Shown here one piece after another: positions 26,960 to 34,582 of a DNA stretch of 64,000 bases; positions within the stretch are counted from its first letter, which is position 1, and each line of letters begins with the position of its first letter. The stretch lies in the NCBI GenBank assembly GCA_944384205.1, contig CALWSL010000011.1, positions 49,242 through 113,241 of the forward strand, given 5' to 3'. The stretch is from an uncultured Acetatifactor sp. GTDB lineage: Bacteria; Bacillota; Clostridia; Lachnospirales; Lachnospiraceae. The translations under genes and the position numbers were made by a program. The notes under the pieces were generated by a model. It saw only the letters and a program-made list of their open reading frames with translations. It did not search any database and was not told where the DNA came from.

Positions 26960-27940
26960 ATGAGCGATATCATTTTACAACTGAATCAAATACAGAAATC
27001 CTTTGAGGGCACCGAAGTTTTGAAGGGAATCGACTTAGAGATTGAGCGGGCGGAATTTATTACCCTTTTAGGATCTTCCGGCTGCGGAAAAACCACCACG
27101 CTCCGCATTATAGCCGGACTGGAAACGCCTGACTCTGGCAGCGTGCTTTTGGAGGGGCAGGATATTACTTCATTAGCGCCAAATAAGAGAAATGTAAATA
27201 CCGTTTTCCAGAATTATGCGCTGTTCCCTCATATGAGCGTGGAGGAAAATGTGGGTTATGGTCTGAAAATCAGAAAGGTACCCAAAGCGGAAATTGCGAG
27301 GAAGGTTTCCGAAATGCTAAAGCTGGTGCAGCTTGAGGAGTATGGAAAACGGCGTCCTGACCAGCTTTCCGGCGGACAGCGTCAGCGCATTGCCATTGCC
27401 AGGGCAGTGGTGAATGAGCCAAAGGTGCTTCTTCTGGATGAACCGTTGGGAGCGCTGGATTTGAAGCTGCGCAGGCAGATGCAGTTAGAATTGAAGCGCC
27501 TGCAGAAGCAGTTGGGAATCACGTTTATTTATATTACCCATGATCAGGAGGAAGCCATCAATATGTCTGACCGCATTGCGGTGATGAATCAGGGCGTGTT
27601 GGAGCAGGTAGGTACTCCCAACGAAATCTATTACCGTCCCCGCACAAGCTATGTGGCGGATTTTGTGGGAAATGCCAATATTATTCATGATGGAAGCGAT
27701 ACCTTTGCCATCCGTTCTGAGAATGTGCTGATAAACGGAGAGATTCCCTGTGTTCATGATGCGGTGGTATTGGAAAAGAGCTTTGCAGGAGGGCAGCTAC
27801 GAATTTTGTTCAGACTGTCTGACGGTCAGACTATAACGGCGAGCAGATACGGAATTGATGCAGATATACAGGTCGGCGGCAGTATCCGCATCGGCTGGAA
27901 GCAGGAACATGCGATAAAGGTGTTGGATGATGAAAAATAG
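26960..27940 (+). CDS. potA: Spermidine/putrescine ABC transporter ATP-binding protein
   Basis: A 326-residue ATPase of the polyamine importer. Motifs seen are Walker [12 protein letters not shown], the Q-loop in [13 protein letters not shown], the signature [10 protein letters not shown], Walker [12 protein letters not shown] and the switch His in YITHDQEEA. The C-terminal quarter (about 235-326) is a TOBE regulatory domain. The start is ATG 26960, with AAAGGAGA upstream; the frame extends 12 codons further without an RBS. The stop overlaps the permease start by 14 bases. Confidence 0.93.
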   Translation: MSDIILQLNQIQKSFEGTEVLKGIDLEIERAEFITLLGSSGCGKTTTLRIIAGLETPDSGSVLLEGQDITSLAPNKRNVNTVFQNYALFPHMSVEENVGYGLKIRKVPKAEIARKVSEMLKLVQLEEYGKRRPDQLSGGQRQRIAIARAVVNEPKVLLLDEPLGALDLKLRRQMQLELKRLQKQLGITFIYITHDQEEAINMSDRIAVMNQGVLEQVGTPNEIYYRPRTSYVADFVGNANIIHDGSDTFAIRSENVLINGEIPCVHDAVVLEKSFAGGQLRILFRLSDGQTITASRYGIDADIQVGGSIRIGWKQEHAIKVLDDEK

Positions 27941-28781
27941 AAAAAGTAACTGGGCACTGCTTGCCCCGATGTATGTTTTTACAATTTTATTTGTGGCGTT
28001 GCCGATTTTGTATATGTTTCTATTGAGCTTTCTGACCAGAGCAGAGGTATGGGGCGTGGATTTTACCTTCACCCTTGACAATTATAAAAGGATTGGGGAG
28101 CCATTGTATCTGAATACCTTTGTGGAATCGTTGAAGCTGGCATTTTTATCCACACTTCTTGTCATGCTGATTGGATATCCCTATGGGTATTTTATGGCGC
28201 GGATGAGTGCAGTGTGGAAAAAGAGGATGCTGCTGCTTATCATGATTCCGTTTTGGACCAGTGCGTTGATTCGTCTTTATGGCTGGATTATCGTATTCCG
28301 TACAAACGGTGTGCTGGATAAGCTGCTGATGGGACTTCATATTACGGAGGAGCCCCTTAAGCTTTTGTATACGTATCCTGCGGTGGTTGTGGGAATGGTT
28401 TATTCCCTGCTTCCGTTTATGATTTTATCGGTGTATTCCAGTGCGGAAAAACTGGACTTCACTCTGGCGGAGGCAGCAAGAGATTTGGGCGCTTCCTCCT
28501 TCAAAGCATTCTGGACGGTAAGCTTTAAGCTGACCCTGCCGGGACTGTTATCGGGGGTGATTTTATCCTTTATTCCGTCTATGGGACTGTTCTTTATTGC
28601 AGATATTTTAGGCGGCAATAAGATTGTGCTGGTAGGAAGCGTGATACAGGAGCAGCTTACGAAGGGCAGGAACCAGCCTTTCGCAGCGGCGCTGTCGGCG
28701 GTTCTCATGGTACTGACAACACTGATGATTCGTATTTACCGCAAGGTAACAGGTACTTCGGAGCTGGAGGGACTAGTGTGA
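27927..28781 (+). CDS. potB: Spermidine/putrescine ABC transporter permease
   Basis: A 284-residue inner-membrane permease with about six segments. The EAA loop around [20 protein letters not shown] contacts PotA. The [12 protein letters not shown] and [12 protein letters not shown] segments fit the PotB subfamily, and its place between potA and potC agrees. Translation starts inside the end of potA (ATG at 27927 or 27930). The TGA stop codon lies inside hairpin element copy B. Confidence 0.9.
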   Translation: MMKNRKSNWALLAPMYVFTILFVALPILYMFLLSFLTRAEVWGVDFTFTLDNYKRIGEPLYLNTFVESLKLAFLSTLLVMLIGYPYGYFMARMSAVWKKRMLLLIMIPFWTSALIRLYGWIIVFRTNGVLDKLLMGLHITEEPLKLLYTYPAVVVGMVYSLLPFMILSVYSSAEKLDFTLAEAARDLGASSFKAFWTVSFKLTLPGLLSGVILSFIPSMGLFFIADILGGNKIVLVGSVIQEQLTKGRNQPFAAALSAVLMVLTTLMIRIYRKVTGTSELEGLV

Positions 28782-28840
28782 AGAGAAGTTCTAAGGCTCA
28801 CAGCAGAGGCTGTTTCGCCAAGAACTACTAAACTTCACAC
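28776..28840. repeat. 65-bp intergenic hairpin element, copy B (potB-potC)
   Basis: GTGTGAAG pairs with CTTCACAC, AGTTCT with AGAACT, GGC with GCC, and an inner ACAGC with GCTGT. The element has the same length as copy A. Differences at positions 7-8 are matched by changes at 58-59, and position 20 by position 44, so the stem is preserved. The potB stop codon (28779-28781) lies within it. Confidence 0.8.
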
Positions 28841-28857
28841 TGAAAAAAGGAGTGTCC

Positions 28858-29631
28858 ATGAAAACGAAGAAATGGTGTTTTGTATATGTAGGAGTGATTA
28901 CGGCAATCACGTATATTCCCATACTGGTTACCGTAGTTTATTCTTTTAATGAATCGAAGATATCATCTGTCTGGGAAGGCTTTTCGCTGAAATGGTATGC
29001 GGAGCTTTTTCAGGACAGGGATTTGAGGGAAGCTCTGATAAACAGTCTGATTCTGGCGGTATTGTCCTGTTTTTTTGCCGTAATAATCGGAACTTCAGGC
29101 GCATTGGGGATGTATAAAAAGAAAAGCCGCTTAAACGATGCGGTGGGATATATATCCATGCTGCCGATTATGATACCGGAGATTATCCTTGGCATGGTAT
29201 TTTTATCCGTATTCTCCCTGATGGGTCTGCCCTTTGGTATGGTAACGCTGGTAATTGCCCACACTACCTTCTGTGTACCATATGTTTATTCGATGGTAAA
29301 GGCGCGTCTGGTAGGGATGGACAAATCTTTGGAGGAGGCGGCGCTGGATTTGGGAGCTTCCGGGGTGAGAGTGTTTTTTGATGTGACCCTGCCTTTGATT
29401 GCGCCTGCGATTTGGTCCGGCGTAATGCTGGCGTTTGCTATGTCCTTTGATGATGTGGTAATCAGTATTTTTGTCACAGGTCCCAGAGTGAACACTCTGC
29501 CTGTAAAAATATATACGAAGCTGAAAACGGGAGTAACGCCGGAGATTAACGCATTGGCAACGTTAATGCTGGCGATAACAATTTTGCTTTTAATCGGGGC
29601 GCACCTGATTGGCAAAAAGAAAAATAAATAA
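28858..29631 (+). CDS. potC: Spermidine/putrescine ABC transporter permease
   Basis: A 257-residue permease, the second membrane subunit of the polyamine importer. The N-terminus YIPILVTVVYSFNESK is typical of PotC. The EAA loop is in LEEAALDLGASGVRVFFDVTLP, and FAMSFDDVVISIF is the conserved PotC segment. The start is ATG 28858, with AAGGAG 5 bases upstream; GTG 28852 overlaps that RBS. It is separated from potB by the hairpin repeat but clearly belongs to the same operon. Confidence 0.92.
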   Translation: MKTKKWCFVYVGVITAITYIPILVTVVYSFNESKISSVWEGFSLKWYAELFQDRDLREALINSLILAVLSCFFAVIIGTSGALGMYKKKSRLNDAVGYISMLPIMIPEIILGMVFLSVFSLMGLPFGMVTLVIAHTTFCVPYVYSMVKARLVGMDKSLEEAALDLGASGVRVFFDVTLPLIAPAIWSGVMLAFAMSFDDVVISIFVTGPRVNTLPVKIYTKLKTGVTPEINALATLMLAITILLLIGAHLIGKKKNK

Positions 29632-29646
29632 GAGATGAGGAAAAAT

Positions 29647-30708
29647 ATGAAGAAATGTATGACATTATTACTCTGTCTGTCTTTGGCAGTTGCGGCATTG
29701 ACAGGCTGCGGCAGCGAAACAGAAAAACAAGAGGGAAAAATCGGCGGAGAAATGAACCTTTATACCTGGGACGGTATGTTTCCTCAGGAGGTTTTGAGCG
29801 GCTTTGAGGAAGAGACCGGCGTCCGTATCAATTATTCTAATTTTGACTATGATGAGGATATGCTGGCAAAGCTGGAAGAAACACAGGGCGGCGATTATGA
29901 TTTTGTGATTGCGGACGATTATATTATTGAACTTGTGATTGCGGAAGGACTGGCACAGAAGCTGGATACCGCAAAGCTTGAAAATTATAATAATCTGAAT
30001 CCGGTATTTATGTCACAGTTCTATGACCCTGACAATGAATACACGGTTCCCTACGGTGCAGGCATTCCTTTGATTGTGTATGACCCTGCACTGACAGATG
30101 TGGAGATTACAGGATATGAGGATTTGTGGAATCCTGCCCTGGAAGATAACGTGGCGATTACGGCAAACTATCGCGTCATCAATGGCATCGCCTTAAAAAC
30201 CATGGGTGAATCCTTCAATACCGAGGATTTGAGTGTGATTCAGGCGGCAGGGGATAAGCTGCTTGAGCTTGCTCCGAATATCCGTGTGATTAATGACAGC
30301 AATACCCAGGACTATGTGGTAAGCGGTGAGGTGGCGGCGGCATTTCTCTACACTTCCCAGGTGTATACGGCATTGAATGCAAGAGACGACCTTGAGGTAG
30401 TGTACCCCAGCGAGGGGCTTGGCTTCGGCATCATGGCGGGCTTTATTCCTTCCGATGCTCCCAACGCGGAAGCGGCATATGCCTTTATCGATTATATCAA
30501 TCGCCCTGAAAATGCGGCAAAATGTTTTGAATACATCGGCTACTACTGTACGAATAAGGCAGCTGAGGAATTCATTTCCGAGGAAATGAAGGAAATGATT
30601 GTGCTGCCTGAGGGTGTGGCAGAGGGTGAAATTATTCAGAACATTTCTCAGGATGCCGAGGATCTGCATGCGGAGATTTGGAATCAGTTCAAGTCGGCAT
30701 GCGATTAA
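29647..30708 (+). CDS. potD: Spermidine/putrescine-binding lipoprotein
   Basis: A 353-residue polyamine-binding protein of the importer. The lipoprotein signal peptide ends in LTGC. The mature part has NLYTWDGMFPQEVLSGFEEE, DFVIADDYIIELVI and the VPYGAGIPLIVYDP region. In PotD several aromatic/acidic residues clamp the polyamine; a Trp in the YTW segment and nearby Asp residues fit that. The start is ATG 29647 with GATGAGG upstream; ATG 29635 is an alternative. It is the last gene of potABCD and is followed by a strong terminator. Confidence 0.92.
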   Translation: MKKCMTLLLCLSLAVAALTGCGSETEKQEGKIGGEMNLYTWDGMFPQEVLSGFEEETGVRINYSNFDYDEDMLAKLEETQGGDYDFVIADDYIIELVIAEGLAQKLDTAKLENYNNLNPVFMSQFYDPDNEYTVPYGAGIPLIVYDPALTDVEITGYEDLWNPALEDNVAITANYRVINGIALKTMGESFNTEDLSVIQAAGDKLLELAPNIRVINDSNTQDYVVSGEVAAAFLYTSQVYTALNARDDLEVVYPSEGLGFGIMAGFIPSDAPNAEAAYAFIDYINRPENAAKCFEYIGYYCTNKAAEEFISEEMKEMIVLPEGVAEGEIIQNISQDAEDLHAEIWNQFKSACD

Positions 30709-30745
30709 AGCGATTGACTGAAAAAGAATTTTCAAAAAAATGCGG

Positions 30746-30787
30746 GAAACGGCGTAGCTTGCAGGCTATGCCGTTTCTCCGTTTTGC
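30746..30787 (+). terminator. Terminator of the pot operon
   Basis: The arm GAAACGGCGTAGC (30746-30758) pairs with GCTATGCCGTTTC (30765-30777) around a 6-base loop, then a T-rich stretch. Confidence 0.8.
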
Positions 30788-31015
30788 AGGTCATTCAGTA
30801 AAGACGCGGGGAGTATTCCCACAAGGTCATAGGAAATGTCAATCTGCTGTTCACTATTCTTCCTGTTCCTGTTCGCTAACAAAACGTTTGTAGGTGGCAT
30901 TTCTGCCCGCTTTGTGATATTTTTTCTTTCACTCCCTACAACACCGAACAGAGCGATTTTGCCAAACTTTGAAACAAGAAAATGGAAATATCTTAAAAGA
31001 AATTTTGTTTTTATG
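30788..31015. other. Spacer without a recognised gene
   Basis: I see no supported gene here. Open frames exist on both strands, the longest on the minus strand at 30766-31080. None has a convincing RBS or recognisable protein, and the minus-strand frame reads through the pot terminator. Confidence 0.5.
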
Positions 31016-31079
31016 TGTAAGGTAGACTTGACATAGCGCCGCCTTTTCGGTAAAGTATATATGTAAGGTAAACCTGACA
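31016..31079 (+). promoter_or_regulatory. Promoter with an 18-bp direct repeat, likely operator of the HTH gene
   Basis: TGTAAGGTAGACTTGACA (31016-31033) recurs as TGTAAGGTAAACCTGACA (31062-31079), 16 of 18 identical. Each copy is an imperfect palindrome (TGTAAGGT/ACCTGACA). The first copy holds a perfect -35 TTGACA (31028-31033), and the second lies where the transcript would begin. The arrangement suits repression by the HTH protein encoded just downstream. Confidence 0.55.
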
Positions 31080-31094
31080 CGTAGAGGTGTTGTT

Positions 31095-31301
31095 TTGATA
31101 AACAAGGTAAAAGAGTTTCGAGAAAAATTTAATCTAACTCAAAAAGAGCTGGGTGAAAAGATTGGAGTTTCCCGTCAAGCCATAAATGCAATCGAAACAG
31201 GTAAATTTGACCCGTCTATCTGGCTGGCGTATGATCTGGCAAAATATTTCGGTTCAAATATTGAAGAAATATTTGATTTTGAAAGGAGCGCAAGAAAATG
31301 A
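31095..31301 (+). CDS. Small XRE/Cro-CI-type HTH regulator
   Basis: A 68-residue protein that is almost entirely one helix-turn-helix domain: LTQKELGEKIGVSRQAINAIETGKFDPS, continuing to LAYDLAKYFGSNIEEIF, is the YozG-like pattern. The start is TTG 31095 with AGAGG upstream. It overlaps the next gene by ATGA (31298-31301). Small HTH proteins paired with a membrane protein in this way usually repress their own operon, and the direct repeats at 31016-31079 are the likely site. Confidence 0.85.
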   Translation: MINKVKEFREKFNLTQKELGEKIGVSRQAINAIETGKFDPSIWLAYDLAKYFGSNIEEIFDFERSARK

Positions 31302-31756
31302 AAATCTTGAGAAAACCGCAGACAAATGCAGCAATTATTTCAATCGTCTCTATCTTCTATGCTCTGGTGTTTATACTGATTTCTGGACATATGGAATTTG
31401 AGCGAATATTAAATCATGCAGACACATTAAGTAGTGCCTTTTGGACTGAATGGTCTGCTTTCTTGAAGCAAGGGAACATGAAATATATTGGTTACACCTA
31501 TATCGTGGTGGCACTTGCTATTGTACTCCTTTCATTTATTCGGAAACGAGACTATGACGAATATCAAACCGGCATATTAGGAAAAGGGGTTATGGTGATG
31601 GGGACAGCCATGGTGTTTCTATTTCCTATAGCACTTTTGTTAGTTTTGAGTGATCCGCTGTATTCTATTGAAACGCTGATGTTCCTTGTTGTTGCTCATT
31701 GGTCTACTGTCCTAATTGCAGATTTAATATATGTCGTTAAGTGGGTGAAATCTTAA
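31298..31756 (+). CDS. Membrane protein paired with the HTH regulator
   Basis: A 152-residue protein with four hydrophobic segments (about 12-30, 62-80, 95-116 and 125-146) and no cleavable signal peptide. It overlaps the HTH gene by four bases, so the two are translated together. Proteins of this size and arrangement are common next to YozG-like regulators, but their function is unknown. The sequence becomes AT-rich directly afterwards and then changes to mobile-element remnants. Confidence 0.7.
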   Translation: MKILRKPQTNAAIISIVSIFYALVFILISGHMEFERILNHADTLSSAFWTEWSAFLKQGNMKYIGYTYIVVALAIVLLSFIRKRDYDEYQTGILGKGVMVMGTAMVFLFPIALLLVLSDPLYSIETLMFLVVAHWSTVLIADLIYVVKWVKS

Positions 31757-31859
31757 AATGAAAAAGTATATGTAGAATATATTACTTATTTTGATAACAC
31801 CTATTTATATTGTCAAAATTGTTTTGAAAACTTGATAATCATGTATTACTCAAACGCCT

Positions 31860-32021
31860 GTGCGGATTTATTCTGCATTCGGTTGCATTGATACAGAAGT
31901 CGGGAACGAGTACGGACGGAGCAGAAGCACAGCGAATTACTGGAAGCATGCGGCATTGAAGCAGTTGAGAAAGGAATGGTTAAAAACAGAACATGAGGAA
32001 CAAGAAACTGATATCCTTTGA
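31860..32021 (+). pseudogene. Fragment of a conjugative-element ORF
   Basis: An open frame without an RBS reads FGCIDTEVGNEYGRSRSTA, then NYWKHAALKQLRKEW, and stops at 32019-32021. It overlaps the next fragment by 29 bases. Its position ahead of an ORF8-type HTH remnant suggests the 3' end of the usual upstream gene of a Tn916-like or similar element. I cannot name the protein. Confidence 0.4.
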
Positions 32022-32195
32022 AGTCATTGAAAAAGCTGTCGCCGGAGAACCGGAAGCCATAGACGCAGTATTGCGGCACTATGCCGGACATATCAAATAC
32101 CGGTCTACCATCGGGGATATATCAACGACGATATTCAAGACCGTCTGAAAGCACAGCTTATCAAAGCTATCCTAGAATTCCGTTTTGACAGGTAG
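31993..32195 (+). pseudogene. Frameshifted HTH-domain protein of a Tn916-type conjugative element
   Basis: From ATG 31993 the frame reads KKLISFEVIEKAVAGEPEAI and AVLRHYAGHIKYRS, the typical start of the small helix-turn-helix protein found near the integrase end of many Firmicutes conjugative transposons. It then shifts near 32115 and runs to a stop at 32146-32148. The proper C-terminus (DIQDRLKAQLIKAILEFRFD) is readable in another frame to the TAG at 32193-32195. One frame change therefore inactivates it. This marks an old, decayed element. Confidence 0.65.
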
Positions 32196-32213
32196 GAAGT
32201 AGCAAAGCCAGAA

Positions 32214-32260
32214 AAAGCCGTCAAGGATAAAATGCACGCTTGCGTGTCCTTGACGGCTTT
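32214..32260. terminator. Strong hairpin after the element remnant
   Basis: AAAGCCGTCAAGGA (32214-32227) pairs perfectly with TCCTTGACGGCTTT (32247-32260), a 14-bp stem with a 19-base loop. Confidence 0.7.
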
Positions 32261-33000
32261 CCCCATCTTTGCTGTTGGGCGGCTAAGAGAGCGCAATCGG
32301 ATAAACCGCTTACGTTCTCAATCCATTATGGAATGATACGTGGTGGAGGGCTTCTCTCGCTTGATTTAAGAGGCATTACAGCGACGATAAGGACAGGGGG
32401 GAAGGTTTTATACTCCCACCCTCAAAAACAGTATTCTATTGCGTAACATAGCAAACGATATTTCTTTGCGCTGTCGCTTCTGTTCCATTCTTTTCCGTTC
32501 CGGCGGCTCTGCCGCTTTTCCAACATAGGGGAATCCAAGATGGGTGGTCTATGCTCACTCGGATAATTACCACCATTTTGTTACGCAGTAGAAAGGCAAT
32601 TTTGAGGGAAAAGGTATAAATCCCTTGTAGCGTGGGAAATGCGCCCGCAAAGCCGCTTGTAGCAGTGCTTTTTCAGCCCCTATTACGTAACAAAGGGCAT
32701 GAAAAAAGCGGGCAAGAAACGCTTTGTTTCCTACTCGCCTTTTTCTGCACCCTGTATGGCAGCTACCCTATTTCAGTTTGTCGGTTGATACTGTTTTATG
32801 AGTAGCTACCATTATTAGATTGTTTTTTGCTTTTCTTCATAATCCATAAGGATTAACATATATAGCATATAACCGGAGAGGTGATGTTCCGAAAGTATGA
32901 TTTCCATCATACCCACGGGAATAAAAGACCAGATATATTTTTCACGATAATACCACGGACTGACAGTTTATAAAAAATTTATTTGTGTTTTTGTTTACAA
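32261..33000. other. Non-coding remnant of a mobile element
   Basis: No gene can be supported. The stretch resembles the non-coding end region of conjugative elements: it contains several short GTAACA/TGTTAC sites (near 32443, 32578 and 32686) and the phrase CCCCTATTACGTAACA near 32678. A similar CCCCTATTGCGTAACA occurs in the element at the right edge of the window (near 63658). No integrase gene or clear att pair is visible. Confidence 0.45.
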
Positions 33001-33100
33001 CGTGATAATCTACAACCATCATAACATTCGTTCCGGCAAGCTCTGCCGGGAAATCCCATTTTTATTTATTACCATAAATCACAAAGGAGGATATCAGTGT

Positions 33101-34102
33101 ATGCACAATACATTAAAGGAGCATTTTCCGCTCATCCGGGAGAGAGGGGAGGTGCTTGCCGGTATTCAGGAAAATCCGAAACTCTCCGGTATTTTTCACC
33201 GATGGCGGGCAGAACAGCAGGAGGAATTCTTAGATTTCTGCACGGGCGTGCGGGGCGTGAAGCTTTTGTATGACGCCTTTTTCAAGGAAATCATGAACCC
33301 GGAATACGACGCGGGGCGTCTGGAGGAGTTTTTGTCGGAGCTGCTAAAGCAGCGGGTGAAAATCGTGAAGGTGCTGCCCAACGATTCCGTGCGGATTGCC
33401 GTAGAAAACAGCCTGCTGGTAACGGACCTGGTGGTGGAGCTGGCGGACGGGAGCCTCGCCAACATCGAGATACAGAAAATCGGCTACCGGTTTCCGGGGG
33501 AGCGGGCAGCCTGCTACTCGGCGGATTTACTATTACGGCAGTATAAGAGAATCCGGGATGAGAAGAAAAAGAAGTTCAGCTACAAGGACATAAAGCCTGT
33601 CTATACCATCGTCCTGTTTGAATGCAGCCCGGTGGAATTCCATCAGTTTCCCGATACCTATCTTCATTATGTCGAACCGAAATCGGACAGCGGGATTTCG
33701 TTAAATTTAATTCAAAAATATCTCTTTATTCCCCTTGACATCTTTCAGAAAATTTATCACAATAAGGATATAACCAGTAACGCTGACGCATGGCTGGCAT
33801 TCCTGTGCATGGACGGGGCGGAGGATGTAATCCGGCTGATAACCGCCTACCCCCGGTTCAAGCCCCTGTATGAGGAAATATACCGGCTGTGCTTAAATAC
33901 GGAGAAGATTATGGGATTGTTTTCAAAGGAATTACAAATTTTAGATGAAAATACGGTGCAGTACATGATGGACGAGATGCAGGAGACCATCAATAAGCAG
34001 CAGGGTACTATCAATGAGATGCAGGAGCAGCTTGGCGAAAAGGATGCCGCAATCCAGGCACTGCAAAAACGTATCAAAGAATTAGAGTCGGGGCAAAAAT
34101 AA
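33101..34102 (+). CDS. Rpn-family PD-(D/E)XK nuclease / putative transposase
   Basis: A 333-residue protein. The nuclease core is seen in LLYDAFFKEIMN and TDLVVELADGSLANIEIQ, where Asp and the EIQ segment correspond to the metal-binding D...ExQ site of Rpn/YhgA-like proteins. The SADLLLRQYKRI region follows. The last 60 residues form a heptad-like coiled coil (MDEMQETINKQQGTINEMQE). Rpn proteins are DNA endonucleases that promote RecA-independent recombination; several paralogs per genome are usual in gut clostridia. The start is ATG 33101, with AAAGGAGG upstream. Confidence 0.85.
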   Translation: MHNTLKEHFPLIRERGEVLAGIQENPKLSGIFHRWRAEQQEEFLDFCTGVRGVKLLYDAFFKEIMNPEYDAGRLEEFLSELLKQRVKIVKVLPNDSVRIAVENSLLVTDLVVELADGSLANIEIQKIGYRFPGERAACYSADLLLRQYKRIRDEKKKKFSYKDIKPVYTIVLFECSPVEFHQFPDTYLHYVEPKSDSGISLNLIQKYLFIPLDIFQKIYHNKDITSNADAWLAFLCMDGAEDVIRLITAYPRFKPLYEEIYRLCLNTEKIMGLFSKELQILDENTVQYMMDEMQETINKQQGTINEMQEQLGEKDAAIQALQKRIKELESGQK

Positions 34103-34111
34103 TTTTAGGTA

Positions 34112-34140
34112 TTGACAATTAGCAGAGAATTCAATATGAT
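34112..34140 (+). promoter_or_regulatory. Promoter of the T-box/aspS-gatCAB operon
   Basis: TTGACA (34112-34117), a 17-base spacer and TATGAT (34135-34140); transcription should begin near 34147, at the start of the T-box leader. Confidence 0.85.
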
Positions 34141-34146
34141 AAATAA

Positions 34147-34480
34147 GGAAAAATGCAGAGAAGGAGACTCTTGTCATGGAAAGCGACAGGAATACGGCGT
34201 CACCGACTGAGAGCGCTGTTTGTGGGAAATGACGAAGGGAACACTCCGGAGCAGGCTGTCTGAACCGGATTTTGTTGTGGGTTTCAACGCTTTTTAGAAC
34301 CATACAGCAGTTTTGCAAGTAGGGCAGCACGTAACACGCGTTAAGTGTAAGAGTGGGTAGACCGGGCTCATCTTTGATGGAAGATGCGGTTTGCCAATGC
34401 GGGTGGTACCGCGGATAATAGTGTGCAACACAGGTTGTTTATCCGTCCCGGAGCATGGAAAGTCATGCTTCGGGACTTTC
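34147..34480 (+). promoter_or_regulatory. T-box leader riboswitch with GAAC (Asn/Glu) specifier
   Basis: It senses uncharged tRNA and controls the transamidation operon. Stem I runs from about 34155 to 34255. The specifier strand reads GAAGGGAACACTCC, with AAC at 34240-34242 just before the A-CTCC that re-enters the helix against GGAG (34163-34166). This is the same register as in the glyQS T-box. The overlapping codon GAA is 34239-34241. The antiterminator carries the T-box sequence GGGTGGTACCGCGG (34401-34414), so the bulge is UGGU. The competing terminator pairs GTCCCG and AGCATG (34445-34456) with CATGCT and CGGGAC (to 34476), followed by TTT. Confidence 0.92.
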
Positions 34481-34494
34481 TAGTGCGTAAAAAT

Positions 34495-34518
34495 GCGTGT
34501 TGTCCGGTGACAACACGC
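34495..34518 (+). other. Second hairpin in the aspS leader
   Basis: GCGTGTTGTC (34495-34504) pairs perfectly with GACAACACGC (34509-34518) around CGGT. It lies after the T-box terminator and before aspS. Confidence 0.7.
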
Positions 34519-34523
34519 CAGAG

Positions 34524-34544
34524 AGAATGCTGCGCATTCTTTTT
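34524..34544 (+). terminator. Additional intrinsic terminator between T-box and aspS
   Basis: AGAATGC (34524-34530) pairs with GCATTCT (34534-34540), a three-base loop, then TTTT. It lies downstream of the T-box terminator and about 40 bases before the aspS start. Confidence 0.65.
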
Positions 34545-34582
34545 AACAAACACGACGCAACGGCGTCAGAAAGAGGTAAACT

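Noticed and set aside
30766-31080. Minus-strand 104-residue open frame
   Set aside because: It runs through the pot-operon terminator and the promoter of the HTH gene, has no RBS and no recognisable protein features.
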